From the NCBI RefSeq assembly GCF_003628445.1, contig NZ_RBZO01000021.1, positions 1 to 64,000 of the forward strand: a stretch of DNA of 64,000 nucleotides. Direction: 5' to 3'. The DNA comes from Oceanobacillus bengalensis. Its GTDB lineage: Bacteria > Bacillota > Bacilli > Bacillales > Amphibacillaceae. The notes beneath the pieces were generated by a model. The model was not told the origin of the DNA and searched no databases. It worked only from the letters and a program-made list of their open reading frames with translations. Of the stretch, positions 17,347-25,106 are shown in pieces; position 1 is the stretch's first letter, and each line of letters opens with the position of its first letter. A program made the position numbers and the translations under genes.

Positions 17347-17475
17347 ATGACAAAATATAACTCAACTCACCGTGACAGAATATTAAACAGTACCCAGGAA
17401 GTATTATACCAAAAGGATTTTAAAAAGGCAGATCGCGTTTACAAGCAGCACTCCCAAAAAGGAAACCGAAGTTAA
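17347..17475 (+). CDS. yfhE: YfhE-like small protein
   Basis: A 42-residue basic peptide, MTKYNSTHRDRILNSTQEVL followed by YQKDFKKADRVYKQ. The segment STQEVLYQ(K/R)xFKxADR is what I recall of the Bacillus YfhE family, and B. subtilis yfhE is close to recX-yfhH, as here. Function unknown. The longer frame reading 18 codons upstream has no ribosome site; GCGAGGG precedes the ATG at 17347. A strong terminator follows. Confidence 0.75.
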   Translation: MTKYNSTHRDRILNSTQEVLYQKDFKKADRVYKQHSQKGNRS

Positions 17476-17489
17476 TAGTAACAACAGAC

Positions 17490-17519
17490 AAAAAACACTC
17501 AGAATTCTGAGTGTTTTTT
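17490..17519 (+). terminator. Terminator after yfhE
   Basis: A perfect 30-base palindrome centred on AGAATTCT, with six A on the left and six T on the right; it can act in both directions. Confidence 0.9.
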
Positions 17520-17554
17520 GCTTGTCAATACATTTCCCAGTAACCCTTTCTCAC

Positions 17555-17727
17555 TTATCCCCATTAGTTATCCACAAACATTCAAAATTTATTGACAAGT
17601 TAATGAAAGCCTTGTCAATTATATATTCACTTATACACAGAAAGTTAAGTCAATTTGTTGATTAATCTGTGGGTAATGTGGATATATCGGTTTATTATTG
17701 AAATAATAACCCTTTTACTGTGTATAA
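17555..17727. other. Cluster of DnaA boxes in an AT-rich intergenic region
   Basis: Six DnaA-box-like nonamers lie within 173 bp. TTATCCACA at 17568-17576 is a perfect consensus. TTATACACA at 17631-17639 and its complement TGTGTATAA at 17719-17727 fit TTATNCACA. TTATCCCCA (17555), TGTGGGTAA (17668) and TGTGGATAT (17677) each differ from TTATCCACA at one position. The motif CTTGTCAAT also occurs three times (17521, inverted at 17591, and 17611). No replication gene is nearby, so this is not expected to be oriC; a DnaA-titration or DnaA-regulated promoter site is the more likely reading. Confidence 0.6.
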
Positions 17728-17756
17728 GTTTAATACTTACTTTTTCAACATTACTA

Positions 17757-17798
17757 TTGCTTGATTATCGTTCCATCTGTTATACTATAAATATAACA
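17757..17798 (+). promoter_or_regulatory. Promoter and operator of the first GntR/ABC operon
   Basis: A -35-like TTGCTT (17757-17762) and -10 TATACT (17781-17786) with an 18-base spacer. TGTTATA (17778-17784) and TATAACA (17792-17798) form a perfect inverted repeat across the -10 box. This is the expected place for a YtrA-type autorepressor, 30 bp before its gene. Confidence 0.65.
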
Positions 17799-17827
17799 AG
17801 CATACAATAAAAGTAGGTGAAATTAAA

Positions 17828-18223
17828 ATGCTTATTCAACTAGATTTAGAAAACGCCGAACCCATTTATATTCAATTACAGCAGCAGATTATTGAAGGCA
17901 TTGCCAAGAAGCAATTAAACCCTGGCGAATCGTTACCATCTGTCAGATCCATGGCCGCTGATATTGGAATCAATCTCCATACCGTAAATAAGGCATATCA
18001 GCATTTAAAGCAAGATGGCTACATTTTAATTCATAGGCAGAAAGGCGTCGTCATTAATCCTGATGGTGTACCAAAAGCAGACGGAGCATACAAAGAAAAA
18101 TTAAAAGCAAACTTGAGACCGTTCATCGCTGATTCCGTTTGTAGGGATTTAAGCGAAGAAGAATTTATTAAATACTGTAGCAGTATTTTTGCTGAATTTT
18201 ACAATGAAGAAGGTGACAGTTAA
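17828..18223 (+). CDS. GntR-family repressor, YtrA subfamily
   Basis: A 131-residue transcription regulator with an N-terminal winged helix (PIYIQLQQQIIEGIAKKQLNPGE, then LPSVRSMAADIGINLHTVNKAY) and a short C-terminal helical dimerisation part, the compact YtrA layout. Such regulators repress their own operon of ABC transporter genes. The stop codon overlaps the start of the next gene (TAATG). A palindrome sits over the promoter. Confidence 0.9.
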   Translation: MLIQLDLENAEPIYIQLQQQIIEGIAKKQLNPGESLPSVRSMAADIGINLHTVNKAYQHLKQDGYILIHRQKGVVINPDGVPKADGAYKEKLKANLRPFIADSVCRDLSEEEFIKYCSSIFAEFYNEEGDS

Positions 18224-19329
18224 TGGAAAATATACTAATGTTTTTTCTCCTTATTATGCTTGTACCTTTCTTTATTCTTTCGATTTTCATGCCTTTTTGG
18301 ACTCGAAAGACGGAGAGCTTCGGCGTAACAATACCAGAAGAAGTCTTTCACCATCCCAAGCTCCAAACAATGCGGAATAAATACGCGCGATATACAACCA
18401 TTCTAAGTATTATAGGGATTGCTGCTTTCATGCTTTTAGGTTTAACTGCAACAACTGAAGAAGCAACAAGCATCTATTTTGCTGTAATCGTTGTCTCATT
18501 TTTAATAATAAATTTTATTATATATCTGAAGTTCCATAAAGAAATGAAAACATTCAAAGAGCAGGAGAACTGGGCAAAAGAGAAAACGCAACATGTATTT
18601 GTTGACATCAGGTTCCGCCAAAATAAACTAACCTATTCCTATGGATGGTTTATAATCCCGATACTCGTTACTGTCGGACTTATCATCATCACTTTTCAAA
18701 ACTATCAACGTATTCCTGAGCTGATCCCAATGCAATATAATTTTGAAGGAGAAGTAACAAATTGGGCGACAAAATCTTATCGTTCTGTCTTGATTTTGCC
18801 AATTATGACAATCTATCAAAATCTACTCTTTATCTTCATTAATATCATTATTGCTCAGGCAAAACAGCAGATTAATCCTGATAATCCAGAAGAATCGATT
18901 AGAAAGAATGTTATTTTTAGACGAAGATGGTCAGCATTTTCAATTGTTTCTAGTTTTGCTTTAACACTATTATTTTCAGTGATCCAGCTCTCTTTTATCT
19001 ATTCAACAAATGAGAGAATCATTACGATTGTTTCTCTCGTCGTTACAGCATTCATTCTTCTAGCTGCACTTTTCCTAGCAGTAACAACTGGTCAAGGTGG
19101 CAGTCGTGTTAAAGGAGTAAATTCAACTACTGATACGACAATCAACAGGGACGATGACAGGTACTGGAAGCTTGGACAATTTTATTTTAATAAAAATGAT
19201 CCATCCTTGTTTTTAGAAAAACGCTTTGGTGTTGGCTGGACGATTAACTGTGCAAGGCCATTAGTCTGGATTATCCTTATCGCCATTATCGGTTTATTCA
19301 TTGGAATACCACAATTTTTAGGAATGTAA
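18223..19329 (+). CDS. DUF1648/DUF5808 membrane protein
   Basis: A 368-residue multi-pass membrane protein with about eight hydrophobic helices. The middle contains the DUF1648 signature region (RIPELIPMQYNFEGEVTNWA), and the C terminus the DUF5808 motif DRYWKLGQFYFNKNDPSLFL. Proteins of this kind are encoded beside YtrA-type regulators and are thought to be membrane partners or sensors, without known activity. It overlaps the regulator gene by the TAATG junction, so the two are translationally coupled. Confidence 0.85.
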   Translation: MENILMFFLLIMLVPFFILSIFMPFWTRKTESFGVTIPEEVFHHPKLQTMRNKYARYTTILSIIGIAAFMLLGLTATTEEATSIYFAVIVVSFLIINFIIYLKFHKEMKTFKEQENWAKEKTQHVFVDIRFRQNKLTYSYGWFIIPILVTVGLIIITFQNYQRIPELIPMQYNFEGEVTNWATKSYRSVLILPIMTIYQNLLFIFINIIIAQAKQQINPDNPEESIRKNVIFRRRWSAFSIVSSFALTLLFSVIQLSFIYSTNERIITIVSLVVTAFILLAALFLAVTTGQGGSRVKGVNSTTDTTINRDDDRYWKLGQFYFNKNDPSLFLEKRFGVGWTINCARPLVWIILIAIIGLFIGIPQFLGM

Positions 19330-19359
19330 ATTCAAGCACATATACAGGAGGTTATCATC

Positions 19360-19563
19360 ATGCAAGAATTTCTTGAAAACATTAACTGGGGTATTATTGC
19401 CCCGCTTTTCTTCATACAAGGTTTATTACTTATCTTTGCAATTCTTGACTGGGCAAAGGCAGACAACTTCAGAGGTCCAAAATGGATGTGGTTTTGTATC
19501 ATTGTCTTTATTAACATCGTCGGACCTGTTGTTTATTTCCTATTTGGAAGGAGGCGTAACTAA
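19360..19563 (+). CDS. YxlE-like small membrane protein (PLDc_N domain)
   Basis: A 67-residue protein with two membrane helices (about residues 10-29 and 44-62) and the PLDc_N signature PKWMWFCIIVFINIVGPVVYF. The same trio (small PLDc_N protein, ABC ATPase, ABC permease) occurs in B. subtilis as yxlE-yxlF-yxlG in the sigY operon, where these proteins restrain SigY. Here the trio is under a GntR regulator instead, so the partner differs. AGGAGG precedes the ATG, and the next gene starts directly behind the stop. Confidence 0.85.
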   Translation: MQEFLENINWGIIAPLFFIQGLLLIFAILDWAKADNFRGPKWMWFCIIVFINIVGPVVYFLFGRRRN

Positions 19564-20472
19564 ATGGGATTACTAACTGCCCATCATTTAACAAAAAGCT
19601 ATAAAGAAAAGACAGCCGTCAATAATATTAGCTTTACATTCCAGAAAAACAAATGCATTGCATTAATTGGGCCAAACGGAGCTGGGAAGACGACAATTCT
19701 TCGTATACTTGCAGGAATACTTGATCCCACATCAGGTGCAATTACTTTTCAAAACATGGAAGTAGGTAGTGATTTTAGGTCCAAGATTGGGTATCTACCA
19801 CAATATCCTGTCTTTCACTCTTGGATGACAGGACTAGAATTCCTTATATACAGCGGTAGGCTTTCGAATCTTTCCAAAGTGGAATCCAGAAATCGTGCAG
19901 AAAGTCTTTTACTTAAAGTAGGAATAGAAGACGCCAAAAATACTTTGATTGGAAAATATTCTGGTGGGATGAAACAGCGATTAGGTATCGCCCAAGCAAT
20001 CATCCATAAGCCCGAAATCCTTATGTTAGATGAACCAGTTTCTTCATTAGACCCAATTGGCCGTAGAGAAGTTTTAACATTAATGGGTGAACTAAAAGAA
20101 GAAATGACAATTCTATTCTCAACCCATATTTTAACTGATGCTGATGAAGTGAGTGATGAATTACTCCTTCTTCGTGATGGGGAAATCGTCGAATCTGGCT
20201 CGATGATAGAGCTTCGTGAAAAATATCAAACATCCAGTATTAAACTAGAATTTCAAACTGATTTGCATCTATATCAGAAGAAGGTTGAGAAAATCGCAAG
20301 TACAACGGGTAGCTATATCGAACGCAATGCTTTATATGTTTCCGCAACAGACATCCAGCTTGCTAGACGAGAAATATTAGCACTAGTGTCAAAGGAAAAC
20401 TGGCCACTGTTAAGTTTTACATTAAATCGCGCAACACTTGAAGACATGTTTATGAAAGTGGTGAATCAATGA
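19564..20472 (+). CDS. ABC transporter ATP-binding protein (YxlF-like)
   Basis: A 302-residue ATPase subunit. Walker A GPNGAGKTT (about residues 38-46), signature YSGGMKQRLGIAQ, Walker B ILMLDEPVSSLDP and the switch His in LFSTHILTD are all intact. The last 80 residues form the extra domain of the CcmA/NatA-type ATPases. It works with the permease encoded by the overlapping next gene (4-bp overlap). The substrate is unknown; peptide or antibiotic export or resistance is typical for this class. Confidence 0.9.
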   Translation: MGLLTAHHLTKSYKEKTAVNNISFTFQKNKCIALIGPNGAGKTTILRILAGILDPTSGAITFQNMEVGSDFRSKIGYLPQYPVFHSWMTGLEFLIYSGRLSNLSKVESRNRAESLLLKVGIEDAKNTLIGKYSGGMKQRLGIAQAIIHKPEILMLDEPVSSLDPIGRREVLTLMGELKEEMTILFSTHILTDADEVSDELLLLRDGEIVESGSMIELREKYQTSSIKLEFQTDLHLYQKKVEKIASTTGSYIERNALYVSATDIQLARREILALVSKENWPLLSFTLNRATLEDMFMKVVNQ

Positions 20473-21248
20473 TGCAATGGATGACACTTTTCAATAAAGA
20501 AATGACAGAAAATTGGAGAAACAAAAAGTGGATTTGGGTGCCCTTAGTATTTATTCTACTTGCTATTACAGACCCGCTTTCTACGTATTATATGCCACAA
20601 ATTATTGATGCTGTTGGTGGTCTTCCAGAGGGAACAATTATCGAAATGCCTGAACCCGCACCCGCTGAAGTAGTAGCGATGAGCTTAGGGCAGTTTAGTA
20701 GTTTTGGTGTATTAATCATCGTACTAACATCGATGGGGACCATTGCTGGTGAAATTAAAAATGGTGTAGCTGAACTTATTTTAGTAAAGCCTGTTGCATA
20801 TAAAAACTATATTTCTGCAAAGTGGGCTGCACATCTTCTTCTTATTTTAGTTGCATTTGCCGTCGGTATGTTTGCTAGCTGGTATTATATCAATTTATTA
20901 TTTGGAGATTTATCTTTCACAAGCTTCTTATTTATCCTTTTATTCTATGGTACTTGGCTGCTCTTTGTCGTGACACTATCGATTTTCTACAATACTTTCT
21001 TCAAAACACCAGGACTGGTCGCCTTCTTTTCCATTTTAACTATTGTGGTGATGAGTATTGTCACACAAATATTTGGCACGTATCTTGAATGGAGCCCGAA
21101 TAATCTCTCTAATTATATTTTTGAAATGGTACGGGCGGATGACATATCATCACAGCTAGTCGGAACATCCATCGTAACAGTCGCTATATCTATCGTTTTA
21201 CTCATTTTATCGATTTATATTTTTAAAACGAAGGAGCTAATTCAGTGA
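20469..21248 (+). CDS. ABC-2 type permease (YxlG-like)
   Basis: A 259-residue membrane protein with about six helices, the first at residues 20-38 followed by an external loop rich in Pro/Glu, as in NosY/YxlG-type permeases. It pairs with the ATPase whose gene overlaps it by four bases, giving a complete ABC transporter. Last gene of the GntR operon; a strong terminator follows. Confidence 0.88.
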   Translation: MMQWMTLFNKEMTENWRNKKWIWVPLVFILLAITDPLSTYYMPQIIDAVGGLPEGTIIEMPEPAPAEVVAMSLGQFSSFGVLIIVLTSMGTIAGEIKNGVAELILVKPVAYKNYISAKWAAHLLLILVAFAVGMFASWYYINLLFGDLSFTSFLFILLFYGTWLLFVVTLSIFYNTFFKTPGLVAFFSILTIVVMSIVTQIFGTYLEWSPNNLSNYIFEMVRADDISSQLVGTSIVTVAISIVLLILSIYIFKTKELIQ

Positions 21249-21256
21249 AATCAAAA

Positions 21257-21290
21257 GGACTGATGCCTTAATAAAGCATCAGTCCTAATT
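21257..21290. terminator. Bidirectional terminator between convergent ABC operons
   Basis: GGACTGATGC (21257-21266) and GCATCAGTCC (21276-21285) form a perfect 10-bp stem, followed by TAATTTTTATTTT; it stands between the converging operons. Confidence 0.87.
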
Positions 21291-21291
21291 T

Positions 21292-21993
21292 TTATTTTGC
21301 CTTCACCGTTGTGATTCTTCTCATGAAAATGAACGATAATAGGTACACAACCATTCCAATTCCAATCATCTGAATAAAGAGTGTCAAATCCATTGTACGA
21401 AAAACATCAGCGAAGAAGTCGATTAGCCAACCTTGCGCAATTCCGAATAGCAATACCACAACAACTACCCCTGAAACAATTCCACCACCTGCTAACCCAT
21501 ACTTGTAAAATAATAAACCAATGAGAAACATTACGGAAAAACTGAGAAACATAATCGCAATATCAATAATTACCCTGTTTGCCCATGTATCTTCTAACAT
21601 CGCAGCTGGATGGATAAATCTAAAAATATGAATATTAGTTGCATCTGTAAATAATAACGTTAACGCATGGATTATATTTGCAAAGATAGACTTAGCAACA
21701 GCTAATACAAGGAAGAAGATCCCAAGACTAATGAATAAATTCTTTCTAGTCGCACCCATCTTTAATGAAAATGGAATGCTTTCTTTTACCGTAATAAAGC
21801 CTAAAATAGAACAATAAATATAGATAGGTACCGATAAACTTAAATAATATTCTGCCCCTTCAACACTTAGTAAGAAGTAGGAAATACTTAGTGAAACAAC
21901 TAAGATACTCAGTAAAATTGTCCAAAATATCATTAGTGAATGACGAATATCTGTTGCAAAAAAATAAAGTAGCCCTTTAATTTGTCTGCCCAC
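21292..21993 (-). CDS. Membrane subunit of the second GntR/ABC module
   Basis: A 233-residue protein with about six membrane helices and few charged loops. I see no family motif beyond an ABC-2-like hydrophobic pattern. It lies four bases downstream of the ATPase gene on the same strand, so it is almost certainly the transporter's membrane part. The order GntR - ATPase - permease resembles several Bacillus YtrA-type operons. Substrate unknown. Confidence 0.78.
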   Translation of the reverse strand: MGRQIKGLLYFFATDIRHSLMIFWTILLSILVVSLSISYFLLSVEGAEYYLSLSVPIYIYCSILGFITVKESIPFSLKMGATRKNLFISLGIFFLVLAVAKSIFANIIHALTLLFTDATNIHIFRFIHPAAMLEDTWANRVIIDIAIMFLSFSVMFLIGLLFYKYGLAGGGIVSGVVVVVLLFGIAQGWLIDFFADVFRTMDLTLFIQMIGIGMVVYLLSFIFMRRITTVKAK

Positions 21994-21997
21994 AACT

Positions 21998-22855
21998 TTA
22001 CGCCCCCTTCTTTCTTTCTGTTAGATAGATCATTAATTCCTGAATTGGAACACCTTCTACATCCAATCCATGCATTTTCGCCTCTTCTACTGTCCCGTAT
22101 ACATATGCTGTCATCATTCCAGCTAACGTCTTTTTCTCAATGACTTCTTTTCCTTCGATAAATTGCTCTACTTCGTCAATCGTCCCCGATATGGCAATTG
22201 TGCTATTACGTAGGATCTCTGACTCCTCTTGTAACACTAAAGAACCTTCACTTAGGATGAGTACTTCTTCAAACAATAAGCTAACTTCATCAATTAAGTG
22301 TGTTGATAAAATAATCGTACGTGGTGCGGACTGGTATTCCTCAAGCATTATTTCATAAAATCTCTTTCTAGATGGCGCATCAAGCCCAATATATGGTTCA
22401 TCAAAAATCGTAATCGGTGCCTTACTTGCAAGACCAACCGTAATTCCAAGTGCCGATTCCATTCCCTTCGATAATGTTTTTACCTTGGAATTCGGGTTGA
22501 GATTGTATTCATCAATTAAAGATTCCGCAAGTCCTTGATCCCAGTTAGGATAAAAATACGAATAAATTTTAAGGACATTTTTGACCGTTAAATCCTTCTT
22601 GAAATTCTGGCCCTCTTTAATTAAACAAATAGACTCGGTTAAGCGTTGATTATCAAACGGATTTTCACCGTCAATTAATATTTCACCACCACTTTCTAGA
22701 ATTTGCCCTGATAATATATCCATGAAGGTTGTTTTTCCTGCGCCATTTCTACCAAGTAATCCATAAATCTTCGGCTCTTCCAGTGAAAACGAAATATCGT
22801 TTAGTGCAACCTTATTCCGATATTTTTTCGATAGGTTCTTCACTTCAATCTTCAT
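21998..22855 (-). CDS. ABC transporter ATP-binding protein
   Basis: A 285-residue ATPase. Walker A GRNGAGKTT (about residues 35-43), an LSKGMESALGIT segment in place of the classical LSGGQ, Walker B ITIFDEPYIGLD and the switch His in ILSTHLIDE. The LSKGM signature is common in the YtrB-like ATPases of GntR-linked transporters. The ATG at 22855 follows GGGAGG by eight bases and overlaps the end of the regulator gene, so translation is coupled. Confidence 0.9.
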   Translation of the reverse strand: MKIEVKNLSKKYRNKVALNDISFSLEEPKIYGLLGRNGAGKTTFMDILSGQILESGGEILIDGENPFDNQRLTESICLIKEGQNFKKDLTVKNVLKIYSYFYPNWDQGLAESLIDEYNLNPNSKVKTLSKGMESALGITVGLASKAPITIFDEPYIGLDAPSRKRFYEIMLEEYQSAPRTIILSTHLIDEVSLLFEEVLILSEGSLVLQEESEILRNSTIAISGTIDEVEQFIEGKEVIEKKTLAGMMTAYVYGTVEEAKMHGLDVEGVPIQELMIYLTERKKGA

Positions 22856-23222
22856 CAAATGCATCCTCCCTATTCACCATTTCTCGTAATTCTTCGGCAC
22901 TTATTCGTAATTTCTGAGCTTCCTCTTTCAGTGGAAGCATATAATTTTCATAAAAAGATTGCTTCCGTTTCTCGATTAAAATCTCTTTCGCATCTTCTGT
23001 AACAAACATGCCAACACCCCTCCGCTTAAATAGAATCTCCTCATGAACGAGCTCATTAATCCCTTTAGCTGCTGTAGCTGGATTAATCTTGTAATAAGCC
23101 GCAAATTCATTCGTTGATGGTACTCTTTCGCCAGCATGTATATTTCCATTGATGATGGAGTCCTCTATTTGCTCTTTTATTTGAAGGAATATTGGTTTGC
23201 TGTCATCTAATCTGTTTTTCAT
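22845..23222 (-). CDS. GntR-family repressor, YtrA subfamily (second)
   Basis: A 125-residue regulator with the winged helix PIFLQIKEQIEDSIINGNIH then VPSTNEFAAYYKINPATAAKG, and a helical tail rich in Lys/Glu. It is a paralogue in type, but not a close copy, of the regulator at 17828. First gene of a three-gene operon, preceded by a clear promoter with an inverted repeat just downstream of the -10 box. Confidence 0.9.
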   Translation of the reverse strand: MKNRLDDSKPIFLQIKEQIEDSIINGNIHAGERVPSTNEFAAYYKINPATAAKGINELVHEEILFKRRGVGMFVTEDAKEILIEKRKQSFYENYMLPLKEEAQKLRISAEELREMVNREDAFDED

Positions 23223-23242
23223 AATAGGCTCCTTCGTTAATC

Positions 23243-23292
23243 GGTTAATTACTTATGTAACTAACCATATAACAATCTGATTGAATTGTCAA
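23243..23292 (-). promoter_or_regulatory. Promoter and operator of the second GntR/ABC operon
   Basis: Minus-strand -35 TTGACA (23287-23292) and -10 TATGGT (23264-23269), 17-base spacer. GGTTAATTAC (23243-23252) and GTAACTAACC (23257-23266) form an inverted repeat with one mismatch, touching the -10 box; a likely binding site for the adjacent repressor. Confidence 0.72.
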
Positions 23293-23350
23293 TGTATTTT
23301 GTGAAATTATGGTCCCATAAAGATTATTGTTAATTACTCTATTTATATAA

Positions 23351-23762
23351 ACTGTCACTAAGTGCACGTTGATTTCCGCTACGGGAAGTATGCTTTCCGC
23401 GGGCACGGCCTCAGCCCTCCTTACGAGCAAAGACCGCTCACTGCGGGGTCTTCAGACACGTGCTTTTCCCTCAGGAGTCGACTGCCCTCCGCTCCAATCA
23501 ACAACCATAATAGTGCTAAACTATATAATTTGCTTGATCAGAGAGCATTTATTAGTGGAGGAAAGACACGAAGACTCCTGCGGGAGGACAGGCCTAGGTG
23601 AGACTGCGAAGTGCGTTAGCACGTAGGAGGCTCACCAGCCGCCCGCGGAAATGAAGCGAAGTGTCTTTCCGGAACGGTATGACTATGCAAAATCCTTCAC
23701 TTAGTCCACCGTTTATATCAAGTTCGAAGAAAAAAAACAACAAACATTATGAAAAACAGCCT
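23351..23762. repeat. Dispersed repeat R1, long copy (arms A and B)
   Basis: Arm A (about 23365-23500) starts CGTTGATTTCCGCT and ends CGCTCCAATCAAC, with CGGGCACGGCCTCAG and CGGGGTCTTCAGACACG inside. Arm B (about 23555-23690) contains GGAGGACAGGCCTAGGTGAG, GTGCGTTAGCAC and GGCTCACCAGCCGCCCGCGG. The right end CAACAAACATTATGAAAAACAGCC matches the right end of the copies at 15070 and 38741. No coding capacity. Occupies nearly the whole gap between the second GntR gene and the ribbon-helix-helix gene. Confidence 0.78.
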
Positions 23763-23804
23763 TAAAAATAAAAAAATAGCCTAGTTTCCTAAGCTATTTC
23801 ATAG

Positions 23805-23975
23805 TTACTCGTCTTCATTTTGTTTTTTAGGTGTTCTTCCAGCTTTTTTCGTTGCCTCACGAAGCAAAAATTCAATATGACTATTTACACTTCTAAATTC
23901 ATCTTTTGCCCAGGACTCAAGAACATCATATAACTTCGGATCGATTCTTAGTGGGAAGTTCTTTTTCTTAGCCAT
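23805..23975 (-). CDS. Small ribbon-helix-helix (Arc-like) protein
   Basis: A 56-residue protein. It begins MAKKKNFPLRIDPKLYDVL, followed by a helix with SHIEFLLREATKKAG, the pattern of an Arc/MetJ ribbon-helix-helix DNA-binding dimer (beta strand FPLRI, then two helices). The tail is basic. It lies 12 bp downstream of the SPFH gene on the same strand, with GAAGGGG before the ATG, so it is part of that transcript. It could regulate the SPFH gene; no toxin gene is adjacent. Confidence 0.8.
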   Translation of the reverse strand: MAKKKNFPLRIDPKLYDVLESWAKDEFRSVNSHIEFLLREATKKAGRTPKKQNEDE

Positions 23976-23987
23976 AAAACCCCTTCT

Positions 23988-24836
23988 TTATTGGTATAGT
24001 GAGCCAGTGTTTATTACAGGTTGCGCCCCGTGATCCGATACGATAGAGACAAGCAAATTGTTAATCATTGCGACTCTTCGTTCATCATCCAACTCAACAA
24101 TCCCCTCTTTTTCAATACGCTCAATTGCATCTTGGACCATTCCAACAGCACCGTCAACAATTTGCTTACGTGCAGAAATAATCGCACTTGCTTGTTGACG
24201 CTGCAACATTGCTTGGGCAATTTCTGTTGAATACGCAAGATGCGTTAATCTTGCCTCAATTACTTCAACCCCTGCTACTTTTAAACGGTCCTGTAATTCC
24301 GTTGTTAACTCTGATGAAACTTCCTCAGCATTCCCACGTAATGTCAGTTCTTCATGTTCGAACGTGTCATAAGGATATTTTGTCGCAACCGTTCTGATTG
24401 CTGTTTCACTTTGAATTTCAACAAATTTTTCATATTGATCCACATCAAATACTGCTTTTGCAGCATCTATTACTTTAAAAACAATAACTGCTGCAATTTC
24501 GATAGGATTCCCGTTAACATCATTTACTTTTAAACGATTACTATTAAAATTCCTTACGCGTAGTGAGATTGTTCTTCTTATTGAGAATGGAATCGTAAGT
24601 GTAATCCCTTCACGACGAATTGTACCCATGTATTTACCAAGGAAAATGACAACAACCGATTGATTCGGCTGTACTAGTGTTATACCAGAAGCCAATGTGA
24701 CCGCCAATACAAGCAATATCCCGCCCAAAATAAACTGTTCTTCAAAAAAACTTAACACTGTCCCAGCCAAAAGCAAAGCGATAATCACTATCCCAATAAA
24801 ACCATTCATCGACCAAGCTTTTCTTTCATTCATCAT
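23988..24836 (-). CDS. SPFH/band-7 domain membrane protein
   Basis: A 282-residue protein with two N-terminal hydrophobic segments (about residues 10-28 and 33-52) and an SPFH domain from about 55 to 230. Typical are VVIFLGKYMGTIRREG, the alternating beta pattern, and the final helix with EARLTHLAYSTEIAQAML and LQRQQASAIISARKQIVDGA. Such stomatin/prohibitin-like proteins organise membrane microdomains and often associate with proteases. Most likely a scaffold in the cytoplasmic membrane. Followed by a small RHH gene. Confidence 0.88.
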   Translation of the reverse strand: MMNERKAWSMNGFIGIVIIALLLAGTVLSFFEEQFILGGILLVLAVTLASGITLVQPNQSVVVIFLGKYMGTIRREGITLTIPFSIRRTISLRVRNFNSNRLKVNDVNGNPIEIAAVIVFKVIDAAKAVFDVDQYEKFVEIQSETAIRTVATKYPYDTFEHEELTLRGNAEEVSSELTTELQDRLKVAGVEVIEARLTHLAYSTEIAQAMLQRQQASAIISARKQIVDGAVGMVQDAIERIEKEGIVELDDERRVAMINNLLVSIVSDHGAQPVINTGSLYQ

Positions 24837-24909
24837 TTACATACACCATCCTATAGTGATTTTATTATTATATTAATATGATATCACTTTTATATCGTAT
24901 TGTATACCA

Positions 24910-24953
24910 AAAAGACAGATAATTTGTATTAGAATACAAATTATCTGTCTTTT
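24910..24953. terminator. Perfect palindromic terminator
   Basis: A 21-bp perfect stem with a 2-base loop between 24910 and 24953 (AAAAGACAGATAATTTGTAT and its complement), with T runs on both strands. It ends the hydrolase transcript arriving on the minus strand from the right. Confidence 0.88.
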
Positions 24954-24998
24954 ATTTATACTTTTGTTGCTCTTTTTCGTAGTTGCTACTGTTTATTT

Positions 24999-25103
24999 GT
25001 TAACTTTGGCGAACAAGTTGTGAACTTCGGCGATTATCTGATGAACTTCAGCGAAACTCCTGTGAACTATGGCGAAACCACTGTGAACTTCAGCGAACTT
25101 ACG
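24999..25103. repeat. 21-bp tandem array, five units
   Basis: Five consecutive 21-bp units of the type GTGAACTTCAGCGAAACYNCT begin at 24999, 25020, 25041, 25062 and 25083. The GTGAACTT and GGCGA/AGCGA parts are kept and the last seven bases vary. The array starts directly behind the stop codon of the hydrolase gene. Since 21 is a multiple of three, the minus strand reads as a 7-residue repeat such as FAEVHSG. A second five-unit array is at 26095. Confidence 0.85.
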
Positions 25104-25106
25104 AAT

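Noticed and set aside
17555-17727. Chromosomal origin of replication
   Set aside because: No dnaA/dnaN or other origin genes in the neighbourhood, and the region corresponds to the yfh region of B. subtilis, far from oriC.
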